Shown piece after piece: positions 1 through 7,971 of a DNA stretch of 51,531 nt. The DNA is taken from assembly GCA_029239975.1 (NCBI GenBank), contig JARBTX010000022.1:1-51531 (forward strand), given 5' to 3'. The notes under the pieces are model-generated. The model made no database searches. It worked only from the letters and a program-made list of their open reading frames with translations, and was not told where the DNA came from. Numbering within the stretch: position 1 is the first letter of the stretch; each line of letters starts with the position of its first letter. The position numbers were made by a program, and so were the translations under genes. The stretch comes from Anaerocolumna sp. (GTDB lineage: Bacteria > Bacillota > Clostridia > Lachnospirales > Lachnospiraceae).

Positions 1-303
1 GGTGGGCCGGTTGTTAAACCGGATTCAAGGGTAATGATTATAACTCCTATTTGCCCACATTCCTTAAATGCTAGAAGTATTGTTGTTTCTTCTGATGACA
101 CGATTCGAATTAAAATAGACAAGAGCAAAAAAACTCAAGAAGAAGAAGCAATCGCAACCTTCGACGGTAGAATGGCTATATTACTGCAAACGGAGGATGT
201 TATTGATATCAGAAAAGCCAAAGAAGAAACGAATTTAGTGAAGATTAATCATACTAGTTTCTTTGAGATACTTAGAACAAAAATTGGACAAGGCGGAGAT
301 TAA
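1..303 (+). CDS. nadK: NAD kinase, C-terminal part (5' end outside window)
   Basis: The reading frame is open from base 1 and ends at TAA 301-303, so only the last 100 residues are present. It starts GGPVVKPDSRVMIITPICPH and continues SLNARSIVVSSDD, the typical C-terminal beta-sandwich region of bacterial NAD kinases (GGPIV...TPI.PHSL..RP.V). The enzyme phosphorylates NAD to NADP with ATP or polyphosphate in the cytosol. argR follows with its ribosome binding site inside the nadK 3' end, so the two are almost certainly co-transcribed. The nadK-argR pair is the usual clostridial arrangement upstream of recN. The nucleotide-binding N-terminal domain cannot be judged. Confidence 0.93.
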   Translation, partial: GGPVVKPDSRVMIITPICPHSLNARSIVVSSDDTIRIKIDKSKKTQEEEAIATFDGRMAILLQTEDVIDIRKAKEETNLVKINHTSFFEILRTKIGQGGD

Positions 304-307
304 AATC

Positions 308-769
308 ATGAAGGTAGGAAGACAAAGTAAAATTATTGAATTGATTAATAAACATGACATTGAAACACAAGAAGAACTAGCTGACCTTTTAACAAAAGCT
401 GGTTACAATGTGACACAAGCTACTATTTCTAGGGATATACGTGAATTAAAGCTGACTAAAGTTTCAGTCGAAGATGGAAAGCAAAAATACATTGTACTTA
501 ATAATACAGAAACAGGATTAAGCGAAAAATTCGTACGTGTATTGAAAGATGGATTTATTTCCATGGATATGGCACAAAACATTATAATTGTTAAAACAGT
601 TTCTGGAATGGCAATGGCTGTAGCAGCTGCTTTAGACGCATTACATATACACGGAATCATGGGATGTATTGCTGGTGACGATACAGTTATGTGCGTTATC
701 AAAACTACAGAAGAAACAATCGCTGTTATGGAAAAATTGAACAAACTTATCAATTCGAAAAGCTTGTAA
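308..769 (+). CDS. argR: Arginine repressor ArgR
   Basis: A 153-residue protein, the normal length for ArgR/AhrC. ArgR is a hexameric, arginine-sensing DNA-binding regulator of arginine synthesis and catabolism. An N-terminal winged helix (about residues 1-70) carries the recognition segment TQATISRDIRELKLTKV. The C-terminal domain carries GCIAGDDTV, matching the G-T-I-A-G-D-D arginine-binding and oligomerisation motif with Cys replacing the usual Thr. I chose ATG 308 because AGGCGGAG at 291-298 lies just upstream; the longer frame from 263 would overlap nadK. Gene order places it in the nadK operon. The gene usually next to it, recN, is about 30.7 kb away here. Confidence 0.95.
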   Translation: MKVGRQSKIIELINKHDIETQEELADLLTKAGYNVTQATISRDIRELKLTKVSVEDGKQKYIVLNNTETGLSEKFVRVLKDGFISMDMAQNIIIVKTVSGMAMAVAAALDALHIHGIMGCIAGDDTVMCVIKTTEETIAVMEKLNKLINSKSL

Positions 770-792
770 AAGTGAAATGACCGTGATAAAAT
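764..792 (+). promoter_or_regulatory. Predicted sigma-A promoter for the yebC-family gene
   Basis: TTGTAA (764-769), a 17-base spacer and TAAAAT (787-792) resemble a sigma-A promoter. The -35 matches consensus at 4 of 6 positions and overlaps the argR stop codon. It would give a leader of about 35 nt before ATG 834. Confidence 0.5.
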
Positions 793-833
793 GAATGGAT
801 GTGTAGTTCAATTATTAAAAAGGAGAGTTTTAT

Positions 834-1562
834 ATGTCAGGACATTCAAAATTTGCCAATATTAAACATAAAAAAGAAAAGAATGACGCTACTAAAGGTA
901 AAATATTTACCAAGTTAGGTAGAGAAATCGCAGTTGCTGTTAAAGAAGGTGGCGCTGATCCTAACGCAAACAGTCGTTTAAAAGATATTATTGCAAAAGC
1001 AAAATCTAACAACATGCCAAACGATACAATTGATAGAAGTATCAAAAAAGCAGCAGGTGATGCAAATGCAGTTAACTATGAACATATTACTTATGAAGGT
1101 TATGGACCAAATGGTATTGCTATTATTGTAGAAGCATTAACCGATAACAAAAATCGTACCGCTTCTAATGTAAGAAATGCATTTACAAAAGGTAATGGTA
1201 ATGTTGGAACACCAGGTTGTGTATCCTTTATGTTTGATAAAAAAGGACAAATCATCATCGACAAAGAAGAATGTGAAATGGAAGCGGATGAGCTTATGAT
1301 GATTGCACTAGATGCTGGTGCAGAAGATTTTGCAGAAGAAGATGATAGCTTTGAAGTATTAACAGATCCAGATGCTTTCAGCGAAGTTCGTGAAGCACTT
1401 GAAAAAGCAGGAATCCCTATGGCTCAGGCTGATGTAACCATGATTCCACAAACTTGGGTTGATCTTACTGACGAGCTTGATATTAAGATGATGAATAAAA
1501 CATTAGACTTACTTGATGAAGATGACGATGTTCAGGAAGTATATCATAACTGGAATGAGTAA
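834..1562 (+). CDS. YebC/PmpR family (TACO1-like) regulatory or translation factor
   Basis: A 242-residue protein beginning [19 protein letters not shown], the hallmark start of the YebC/TACO1 (DUF28) family, and of the usual length. Family members have been described as DNA-binding regulators and, more recently, as factors that help ribosomes through difficult motifs; which applies here cannot be read from sequence. An acidic central region (EEDDSFEVL...) and the C-terminal [13 protein letters not shown] are family-typical. AAAGGAGAG at 820-828 supports the ATG. It is followed by a strong hairpin terminator and then the accessory region, so it is probably monocistronic from the promoter at 764-792. 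Confidence 0.92.
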   Translation: MSGHSKFANIKHKKEKNDATKGKIFTKLGREIAVAVKEGGADPNANSRLKDIIAKAKSNNMPNDTIDRSIKKAAGDANAVNYEHITYEGYGPNGIAIIVEALTDNKNRTASNVRNAFTKGNGNVGTPGCVSFMFDKKGQIIIDKEECEMEADELMMIALDAGAEDFAEEDDSFEVLTDPDAFSEVREALEKAGIPMAQADVTMIPQTWVDLTDELDIKMMNKTLDLLDEDDDVQEVYHNWNE

Positions 1563-1685
1563 GTAAGTTTGGCAAGATGAATTCATTAGAGAGTCTGAAG
1601 AATTCTTTGTGTTTTTGAAATTGTTAACTATTACACCAGTAATGATATACTGGTGGCTATAAGTAAAAAAGAGATAAAAATCCAG

Positions 1686-1731
1686 ATCCCACTGTCTATC
1701 ATAGTTGAGCTATGGTGGATGGTGGGATTTT
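1686..1731 (+). terminator. Rho-independent terminator after the yebC-family gene
   Basis: A 19-bp stem (1686-1704 with 1710-1728) has a 5-nt loop TTGAG. Every position pairs, counting four G-T wobbles. It is followed only by a short T run. Its position after the stop at 1562 fits termination of the yebC transcript. Confidence 0.75.
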
Positions 1732-2042
1732 AATGTTAAATTGGGACATTATGAAAGAGTAATGCTTTTATTGTAGAATGAGAAGATTAAGAGAAAACAA
1801 TTAGGATATTAGAATAAAAATAACCTATGCTTAAGTTTGTTGTATGCTCCTATGAAATTAGTGAACTAGAAGCTATTAATCACATAGTTATTAATTCTTA
1901 TATAGAAATAATAACGATAAAAGCACAGACAGTGATATAATAATTGGGTAAAATTATTAGATCTTCTGTAAATCATATTGATGTTTAGCTAATAAGTAAT
2001 GTATAATAATGGAATATGTTAAATTTTAAGGGTGGAGAGGTA
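1732..2042. other. Intergenic AT-rich stretch, no gene seen
   Basis: This lies between the yebC terminator and the first accessory gene. I see no open frame with a ribosome binding site, no convincing RNA structure and no tandem repeat. It marks the boundary between conserved and accessory DNA. Confidence 0.5.
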
Positions 2043-2648
2043 ATGATGGATATCATTAATACGTTTTTCAGTGGAGAACTTAATCAAGATATGTATGAAG
2101 CAATGAGAAATTTCTTAATCTCTCCGGAAATTAGAGAAGGGAAGTTTGAAGGAAACGAAATTCTCATAAATAAATTAAATAGAAATACTGCCATAGTATA
2201 TAAAGAGTATGAATTAAAAGATGGATCATTTGAATATTCATCAGAAGGTTCAATTTGTGAAATTGATAATCTGGTAAGATTGTTAGATGAAACAATGAAA
2301 AGTAGTATTTATAAAGAATTAGAGCTTGGTAAATATAGAATAATAAAAATAGGTAGAAATGCTTTGTACGAGTTAATTTATGAACACTTTATATCACAAC
2401 AATTTGATTTTTTTGAAGTTAATCCTGTTCAAGTCATGGATAGTTTTGAAATAGACTTTGAAAATGGTGAATTTATTTTTATGGTTCATAAATGTGAAGA
2501 TGGAAATAAAAATCTTATCCCATTACCGAAAGAAATAGATTTGATTAAGTTAATGAAAAACATGAAAGATACAACGAATACAATCTTTCAAGATAATAGG
2601 TATATAGAATTAACGCTTGATGATATTATTGTAATTCAAAATAAATAA
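2043..2648 (+). CDS. Hypothetical cytosolic protein, possibly immunity-type
   Basis: An acidic protein of about 201 residues with no signal peptide, membrane segment or motif I recognise. It opens MMDIINTFFSGELNQDMYEA. GGTGGAGAGG at 2031-2040 supports ATG 2043 or 2046; the longer frame from 2016 would run through this ribosome binding site and is rejected. It lies 24 bp upstream of the 105-residue gene at 2673 and is probably co-transcribed with it. Size, acidity and neighbours resemble the small proteins found in polymorphic-toxin immunity arrays, but that is inference from context. No toxin gene is visible nearby. Confidence 0.7.
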   Translation: MMDIINTFFSGELNQDMYEAMRNFLISPEIREGKFEGNEILINKLNRNTAIVYKEYELKDGSFEYSSEGSICEIDNLVRLLDETMKSSIYKELELGKYRIIKIGRNALYELIYEHFISQQFDFFEVNPVQVMDSFEIDFENGEFIFMVHKCEDGNKNLIPLPKEIDLIKLMKNMKDTTNTIFQDNRYIELTLDDIIVIQNK

Positions 2649-2672
2649 AACAGATTTAGGAGAATAATTTTA

Positions 2673-2990
2673 ATGGATGATATAGATTGGTTGGAACCAT
2701 GGAATTCACTTATTAACAATAAACATTTTTTTGAAAATGAACTTAATAATGAGATAGGGAACCAACATATTTTATATGGCAAAAAGGTTACTGCGATTGG
2801 ACGGCGGTATGACTGCGATGATATTTTATATCAAGTTTATAATTGTGATTTTGAATTTGCCGTAGTTCATTTAACATTTCGTAAAACAATAGAAGGTAGT
2901 CCATTATATCCTAGAACAGATATTTATAAAAATATAGACTCATTTGTTAATGAGTGTATGGTTCCATTATATATAGAATACATAAATTAG
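2673..2990 (+). CDS. Small conserved hypothetical protein, immunity-context family
   Basis: A 105-residue protein opening MDDIDWLEPWNSLIN. The pattern LEPW..., then ILYGKKVTAIGRRYDCDDIL, then FAVVHLTF resembles a widespread small-protein family that I associate from memory with toxin-immunity loci and other accessory islands. I cannot name a function. AGGAGAAT sits about 10 bases upstream of the ATG. It follows the 2043 gene closely and precedes a frameshifted remnant at 3059. It has no export signal, so it should be cytosolic. Confidence 0.72.
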   Translation: MDDIDWLEPWNSLINNKHFFENELNNEIGNQHILYGKKVTAIGRRYDCDDILYQVYNCDFEFAVVHLTFRKTIEGSPLYPRTDIYKNIDSFVNECMVPLYIEYIN

Positions 2991-3058
2991 AAATTAAATA
3001 CCATATATCATTAGTTGTAGGAGAATGATTTATATTTATCTAAATTAAGGAGGCAGTC

Positions 3059-3195
3059 ATGATAACGCCATCTGATGATGATTATAAAGTTACAAAAAAA
3101 TAAAGCAAGGTAAAACTGTATTGTCATACCCCTTTAATGAAGTGTCTACAGGAATTATACATAAAAAAATTAAAATTAAATGGATGATAAAGTAG
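3059..3195 (+). pseudogene. Frameshifted remnant of a small gene
   Basis: A strong ribosome binding site (AAGGAGG, 3047-3053) precedes ATG 3059, but the frame closes after 14 codons (MITPSDDDYKVTKK) at a run of seven A. Adding one A would carry the frame on as IKQGKTVLSYPFNEVSTGII and beyond to TAG 3193-3195. The good start signal plus the plausible continuation suggest a homopolymer slip in a once longer gene, or a real 14-residue peptide. A sequencing error in the A-run cannot be excluded. Confidence 0.4.
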
Positions 3196-3230
3196 TAAAA
3201 AGTCCAAAATCAAATCTGGGAAGTGATATT

Positions 3231-3794
3231 ATGTTTGGAATTGAAAATTATAATCCAACCTTTTACTGTACTATTAATGAGTTTATAGAATCTAACGGTA
3301 AAAAATTAAAGAATGTTATTGGGAAGCAAATAGAGTATACCATGGTTATGTGGGAAGAGAATGATAATGAATGGGATAGTGATGGTGTTGTAGTGATTTG
3401 TGTTGAAGGGTATAATATCGAAATATGTAATAAGAATCTTAATGAGTTATCGGTAACTATTAATGAAATAAACTTCTCATCTGACTTAGAGGCATATGAC
3501 TTTGAGAAATTTGGTAAATTCAAATTTGAATGGAGAAAGGACGCCTTAGAAGTATTAAATAATATAAATGGCAGAATTATAAAAGATATAGAGTTGATTG
3601 AATATAAGTTCGAAAGCAAAATAAAATATAACGAGAACGATACAAATGAACTAGGAAAAAAACAGACTACCTATTTGTTAAATGGGATAGGGTTAAATCT
3701 TGATGATGGATATATTTCAGTATTCAATTCAGGGGATACGAACGGAATCTCAAATGATAGGGATTCTAATAGAAATAGGTATATAAGGCTGTAG
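3231..3794 (+). CDS. Hypothetical protein, possibly immunity-type
   Basis: About 187 residues if started at ATG 3231, which has GGGAAG seven bases upstream. An in-frame ATG at 3180 has no ribosome binding site and a stop codon directly before it, and it overlaps the remnant above. The protein begins MFGIENYNPTFYCTINEF. It is acidic and soluble and has no domain I can name. The C-terminal tail (SNDRDSNRNRYIRL) is low-complexity and may be degenerate. It belongs with its neighbours to a string of orphan immunity-like genes. Confidence 0.6.
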   Translation: MFGIENYNPTFYCTINEFIESNGKKLKNVIGKQIEYTMVMWEENDNEWDSDGVVVICVEGYNIEICNKNLNELSVTINEINFSSDLEAYDFEKFGKFKFEWRKDALEVLNNINGRIIKDIELIEYKFESKIKYNENDTNELGKKQTTYLLNGIGLNLDDGYISVFNSGDTNGISNDRDSNRNRYIRL

Positions 3795-4013
3795 AAAGTT
3801 AGAGAGTTATTATGCGCTATAAGGTAATAAAATGACTTTTTATAAGGATTTGATATAAAGTTATATATTTTATTCTAACGATTATCTTTATGCAAATTAA
3901 ATTCATTCATCATTACTTTCCAGATGGCATCTATGTTTAAGATTAATATTTTAAATGGACATATATATTATCACACATTGACGTAAATGTAAAATTTGTT
4001 TTAAAGTAGATTA

Positions 4014-4409
4014 ATGATAAAAGAGGATAACATGCATTCGGCAAAGATATTGGATAATAATTACAATTCAATAGAGGGAAGTTTTATTTACTATCTACAT
4101 GAAGAAAGTAAATTTGATAAAGTTAGTTTTTGGAAATATTATAATTGCTTACGTGAAATAGCGTTACAATCAATTAATAAAGGTATTGATAGGGATGTTT
4201 CAATAAAAATAAATGTTACATATCGATTTATCCTTGAAAGCATATTATATCATTTTGCTCCAGATGATTTATATAGAATAAAGAATTTTCCGCGGAAAAA
4301 ATACAATCTTTATTTAGAAAGATTACGATATGCTGTAGATGGTTATTTTTCTGGATATATTATGGATGAAAGCGCTTTTGGAAATGAATTAAAAAATCCT
4401 ATTGCATAA
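4014..4409 (+). CDS. Putative immunity protein (Imm41-like)
   Basis: A 131-residue protein with the segment EGSFIYYLHEESKFDKVSFW followed by KYYNCLREIA. An SFI..LH.E..FD...FW..Y pattern recalls the Imm41 family of polymorphic-toxin immunity proteins; this is from memory and needs a profile search. Starts at 4014 and 4026 (MHSAKIL) are both possible; neither has a strong ribosome binding site (AGAGGATAAC precedes the second). No toxin partner gene lies in the window, so it would be an orphan immunity gene. Confidence 0.55.
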   Translation: MIKEDNMHSAKILDNNYNSIEGSFIYYLHEESKFDKVSFWKYYNCLREIALQSINKGIDRDVSIKINVTYRFILESILYHFAPDDLYRIKNFPRKKYNLYLERLRYAVDGYFSGYIMDESAFGNELKNPIA

Positions 4410-4489
4410 TAATTTTTATACAAACTTTAACAAACTAGATGTTATAAATCTTTATCTTTTGATTAGTAATGATGATTTTACAATAACAT

Positions 4490-4738
4490 TTAAATCATGC
4501 CATTTAATTGATTATGTCCACGAAAAAAGAGTACTTCACCTGTTTTAACTATCTTTCTCTGTAAATCTGCACCTTAGTCCTTTTTATTTAATAAAACATT
4601 ATAATCATAACTTTGAACAGGGACAACTGTAATTCTATTTTAAACATTCGAATAATTGCAATACCCTATCTCCTTTACGTGATTATTGGTTTTTTGCCCA
4701 AGAACTATTGTCTGACCACGAATTAAATTAAATATCAT
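4490..4738 (-). pseudogene. Decayed minus-strand gene with two in-frame stops
   Basis: On the minus strand one frame from ATG 4738 reads MIFNLIRGQTIVLGQKTNNH..., a stop, then NRITVVPVQSYDYNVLLNKK D, a stop, then GADLQRKIVKTGEVLFFRGH NQLNGMI and a final stop at 4490-4492. All three pieces lie in the same frame and look protein-like, so two point nonsense mutations in an older gene are the simplest reading. I do not recognise the family. It fills most of the 414-bp gap between 4409 and 4824. Confidence 0.4.
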
Positions 4739-4823
4739 TAACTGACAAAAATGAATTTTTAAAGACAGGAATAACAACTCTTAAGAATATATAATGGAGC
4801 TACCAATTTAGGGGGTATAGATC

Positions 4824-5837
4824 ATGTCAAAGAAATTAGAAGAGAATCATAATCATAATATTTCAATAGATACCGTACAGAATATCATTGATTATATTGA
4901 AAAAAATATTCTTGAAGAGTTGATACCAAATAGTATAGCTGCACAATTTTTTCTGAGTATTTCTACCATGAATAGTATTTTTAAGACAGTATGTAATATG
5001 ACAATCATGGAGTATGTAAGGTACAGACGACTCTCGCTTGCTGGTCAAGAACTTATGGTAACTAATATAAGAATTATTGATTTAGCATATAAGTATGGTT
5101 ATGAGACACCTGAGGCCTTTGCTAAGGCATTTACACGATTTCATGGATTTCCACCGAGTCTTATTAGAAGAACGTATCCTAAAATTACAATATTCAACCC
5201 TATACATATTAAGTTAGTAATTCAGGGTGGATGGGAAAATATATCAACAGATGAGCTGTTGATAAACCAGACAAAACAACAGTTTCCAGAACAGGATAAA
5301 AACCTTCCTTGCTGTTATGATAGAAATACCAAATATAAAGGAGGAATATCAATGGAAAAAGAAAGGAAGAAATACCTAATTCGTGTTAAAGACATGAAAC
5401 AAAAGGAAGATTGGCGTATTCTGTTATTAATAGCTAAAAAGCTAGATGATGAAGGAATTAAGTTCAAAATTGACGGAAAAACAATGATATTTGCCCACGG
5501 ACTAGAATTTGAACTTGAAAAAATTTGTATAACCTTTAAATGGAGTGAGGAGCAAAAAATATTAGATTTCTTTGGCAATAATGGAAAGGCAGAAGGTACT
5601 TTTGACGGTTTCAAATATTTTGATACAATGTTTGAAGGTATGAAAATCCGATGTATGTTTTATGGTGAATGTCAAGACGATGAAACCGATGAATTCCTAT
5701 TTCGAAATGCTGATCTTGTGTATGTAGATGGACAGAAAATTTATGTCCAGTCATTGGAGTTTTATATTGAAAATACCGAACCGGATAATATATATTATAA
5801 ACTTGTGGATGAATGGATGAAGTTAAAAAATAAATAA
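4824..5837 (+). CDS. AraC-type transcriptional regulator with C-terminal unknown domain
   Basis: A 337-residue protein. Residues about 15-115 form an AraC/XylS double helix-turn-helix, with the typical second-helix text IIDLAYKYGYETPEAFAKAF followed by TRFHGFPPS. Unlike classical AraC proteins the DNA-binding part is N-terminal, as in Rob/SoxS-like proteins with a C-terminal effector domain. After a linker, residues 177-337 form a separate acidic domain I do not recognise. GGGGG at about 4811 supports ATG 4824. A perfect AAAGGAGG (5337-5344) precedes an in-frame ATG at 5352, so the C-terminal 161 residues may also be made as a separate protein. A hairpin follows the stop. Confidence 0.82.
   Translation: MSKKLEENHNHNISIDTVQNIIDYIEKNILEELIPNSIAAQFFLSISTMNSIFKTVCNMTIMEYVRYRRLSLAGQELMVTNIRIIDLAYKYGYETPEAFAKAFTRFHGFPPSLIRRTYPKITIFNPIHIKLVIQGGWENISTDELLINQTKQQFPEQDKNLPCCYDRNTKYKGGISMEKERKKYLIRVKDMKQKEDWRILLLIAKKLDDEGIKFKIDGKTMIFAHGLEFELEKICITFKWSEEQKILDFFGNNGKAEGTFDGFKYFDTMFEGMKIRCMFYGECQDDETDEFLFRNADLVYVDGQKIYVQSLEFYIENTEPDNIYYKLVDEWMKLKNK
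5337..5354 (+). promoter_or_regulatory. Strong internal ribosome binding site and in-frame start
   Basis: AAAGGAGG at 5337-5344 lies seven bases before ATG 5352, in the same frame as the AraC-type gene (codon 177), exactly at the start of its C-terminal domain. It could drive a second product of 161 residues or mark the junction of two formerly separate genes. Confidence 0.55.
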
Positions 5838-5853
5838 TTGTAATTCGTAAATT

Positions 5854-5896
5854 AAAAGGGAAAATGGCAGTTAATCAATGTCAGTTTCCTTTTTAT
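5854..5896 (+). terminator. Probable terminator after the AraC-type gene
   Basis: An imperfect hairpin pairs AAAAGG with CCTTTT at its base, then AAA/TTT and a TGGCA/TGTCA segment, with one bulge and one mismatch. The 3' arm runs into a T-rich stretch. Confidence 0.5.
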
Positions 5897-6102
5897 TTGA
5901 CTAGCTATTACCCTACGAAAATGATACCTTTTAAAGAGAAGAAACTTAATTCATTGTTATATTATGGGAAATTATATGTTATGATATTAATAAAATAACA
6001 CAAAGGTAAGCGAGCATTTGTTATTTTAAAGATTAAATCTGTAACGAAATGAAAATTTTCGGCAAGCACTATAAGATTTTAGTAAAAAAGTATGAGGTAA
6101 TT

Positions 6103-6442
6103 ATGACTAAATCTGAGTTTAAAAAAGCTATGATTAGGGGCTTAGGTAGGTGTATGGTCAGAAGAAATTATAACACGAGACACAAATGTTAATTTTAAAT
6201 ATATTGATAGATGGAAAACTAATAGGCGTTTAAAGGTAAAAGTTCGTAAAACCAATATGTATATATCAACGAATAGAGATGGATTTAGCTCGTTATCATG
6301 TGGAGCATATAACTTGATCCAATATGGTGATGTATATATTGAAGATTCCTTACCACATATGCACTATGATTGGAATGAAAATACTTCTACTAGCGTAGGA
6401 GTTACCTTGTTTTATTGGAATGGTAAAATAAATGTTATTTAA
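6103..6442 (+). pseudogene. Frameshifted small gene
   Basis: GAGG at 6094-6097 precedes ATG 6103, which opens MTKSEFKKAMIRGLGRC and then closes at TAA 6190-6192. Shifting the frame near 6154 gives an uninterrupted continuation (WSEEIITRDTNVNFKYIDRW, later MYISTNRDGFSSLSCGAYN) to the stop at 6440-6442. The N-terminal segment resembles a family whose members begin M..SEF..A...GLGR, but I cannot name it. Simplest reading: one gene of about 112 codons broken by a one-base change or small deletion. The downstream half alone (6257-6442) has no ribosome binding site. Confidence 0.45.
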
Positions 6443-6521
6443 GTAAGTGAATAGCATGCAAGACATTTGAATCAAAAGTTAACTTGAAATTTAATTATAA
6501 CGGGAGTACGGGAGATATAAT

Positions 6522-6689
6522 ATGCGAGCTGTTATTAAGAGACTGACATATGAAGATAAATTTGACAGGAGATATTGCTGCTATTGGAAACGGGGTGGTA
6601 GAAAAATTAAACGAATTAATCGTAGAAAATTTCGAAGGGTTATAAAGACTAAAACAAAAGAGAGTTTTATCATGGAGAATTATTTATAA
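6522..6689 (+). CDS. Very basic 55-residue hypothetical protein
   Basis: ATG 6522 follows GGGAGATATAAT (GGGAG at about 6510), a good ribosome binding site. The protein MRAVIKRLTYEDKFDRRYCC YWKRGGRKIKRINRRKF... has about 20 Arg or Lys residues in 55, so nucleic-acid or membrane binding is possible. No family is recognised. It lies at the end of the immunity-like stretch, between a broken gene and the convergent DUF2975 gene, and ends 15 bp before that gene's stop. Confidence 0.5.
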   Translation: MRAVIKRLTYEDKFDRRYCCYWKRGGRKIKRINRRKFRRVIKTKTKESFIMENYL

Positions 6690-6703
6690 TTGTCTTTTTT
6701 GCC

Positions 6704-7177
6704 TTATACGGTCAAATCATTTTCTTCCTTAATTTCTATAGCATTATTTAATAATTTTTGAAGAACAGCAGCAAAGACTGCAACCACAAATGAAGCAAAT
6801 ACAAAGCCCATTCCGATTAGTATGATTCCTGGAGTATCGTCTTTTTCAGCTAATAAATAAAAGAATGGCATTTCTACCACATAAACAATACTAATTGTAA
6901 ATGCACAGTATTTTATATTCTTTAAAGCTTTTACAGATAAATCAGAAAAAGCTTTATTCTTATCAATACAAGTCAAAAGTCGCAACGTCTGAATCAATGC
7001 AAAGAAAAATGGTATGGTTGATGCGTACATACCAACTAAAATAGGATATAGCAAAGAAGCATACTCAGGATTAACGGCATCACTAATTATTCGAAATAAC
7101 CCAAGTATACATAAGACAAATACTGGGATTCCAATAATCACAACAGCTATCTTTAAAAATAATGTTTCTAGTTTCAT
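6704..7177 (-). CDS. DUF2975 family membrane protein
   Basis: A 157-residue protein with four predicted membrane helices (about 8-30, 43-65, 90-110 and 118-142), beginning MKLETLFLKIAVVIIGIPVF. Length and layout match DUF2975, small integral membrane proteins usually encoded just upstream of a YozG-like Cro/CI helix-turn-helix gene and thought to form a membrane/regulator pair. GGTGAGGTG precedes the ATG on the minus strand. The expected partner helix-turn-helix gene is not present downstream; the 55-residue basic protein is encoded there on the opposite strand. Confidence 0.8.
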   Translation of the reverse strand: MKLETLFLKIAVVIIGIPVFVLCILGLFRIISDAVNPEYASLLYPILVGMYASTIPFFFALIQTLRLLTCIDKNKAFSDLSVKALKNIKYCAFTISIVYVVEMPFFYLLAEKDDTPGIILIGMGFVFASFVVAVFAAVLQKLLNNAIEIKEENDLTV

Positions 7178-7733
7178 GAAAACACCTCACCTTATAGGTT
7201 ATAATCTATATTTCTTAAATAAGTTCCATCGTATTATATCATGTGAATATGATACAATTTTTATGTTAACACAGTTATTATTAATAATTGAATTATTATA
7301 AAAATGTATAGTATGGGAGAAATTATAATTATAGAATGTGAAACACTTTCAGTTCCACACAGTGTTATCTAATTAGAAAATACTCCTACAGTAGTATATC
7401 CATTTTTTTCTTAGTAGTATCAATTTGATTATTATATAAAAATTAACAATGATATGTTTTATATTACTATGCGCTTACCCATCTTATTAGATATGGTAGT
7501 AAAATATATATCGGGTATTTAGCGTTTAAAGTATGTAATTGTTAAAGAATTAATTAATCTTGATTTTATCATATATTAATGTTAAACTAAATTTCGGTAT
7601 TGAACATAAATTATATAATAATGTTTCGATTAAGGATTAAAATTAAGCCTTCTCAACCTTCATCAATATGATTGAGAAGGTTTTATTATGTCATAAAGAT
7701 TATTTTATTAGCTTAAACTATAAAGCATTTAAA
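7178..7733. other. Intergenic region without a recognised gene
   Basis: This is the upstream region of the DUF2975 gene, AT-rich and without an open frame that has a ribosome binding site. It contains one clear plus-strand terminator (7648-7684) that no visible gene feeds into. A small RNA or a lost gene upstream of it is possible. Confidence 0.4.
7648..7684 (+). terminator. Orphan rho-independent terminator
   Basis: A perfect 9-bp stem, CCTTCTCAA (7648-7656) with TTGAGAAGG (7672-7680), has a 15-nt loop and is followed by TTTTATT. No plus-strand gene lies between 6689 and this hairpin. Confidence 0.7.
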
Positions 7734-7911
7734 AGCAAAATATTAAAGAAGCAAAGCACTAAAAGCAAGATACTAAAAACAAAAAGGCAAATTACCAAAA
7801 AAGTAAAGCACTAAAAGGGAAAAATACAAAAAATTATAGTACTAATAATGCAAATTACTAAAAAGTTAGCACTAAGAAGTGAAATACTAAATAGTAAAGT
7901 ACTAAAAAAAT
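7734..7911. repeat. Degenerate A-rich tandem repeat, about 15-bp unit
   Basis: About eleven diverged copies of a unit close to ACTAAAAGCAAAGT follow one another, mostly 14-16 bp apart with one longer unit. It lies directly upstream of the MATE gene and has no coding potential. Confidence 0.65.
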
Positions 7912-7971
7912 ACTTTTTAAATATATCTTTATGATACATGATTTGAAAGTCTATTATACATAGGAGATTTT

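Noticed and set aside
263-307. Longer N-terminus for ArgR
   Set aside because: It would overlap nadK by 41 bp and add residues not found in the family; ATG 308 has the ribosome binding site.
7014-7301. Plus-strand 95-codon frame overlapping the DUF2975 gene
   Set aside because: It is antisense to a gene with clear membrane helices and a good ribosome binding site, and has no start signal of its own.
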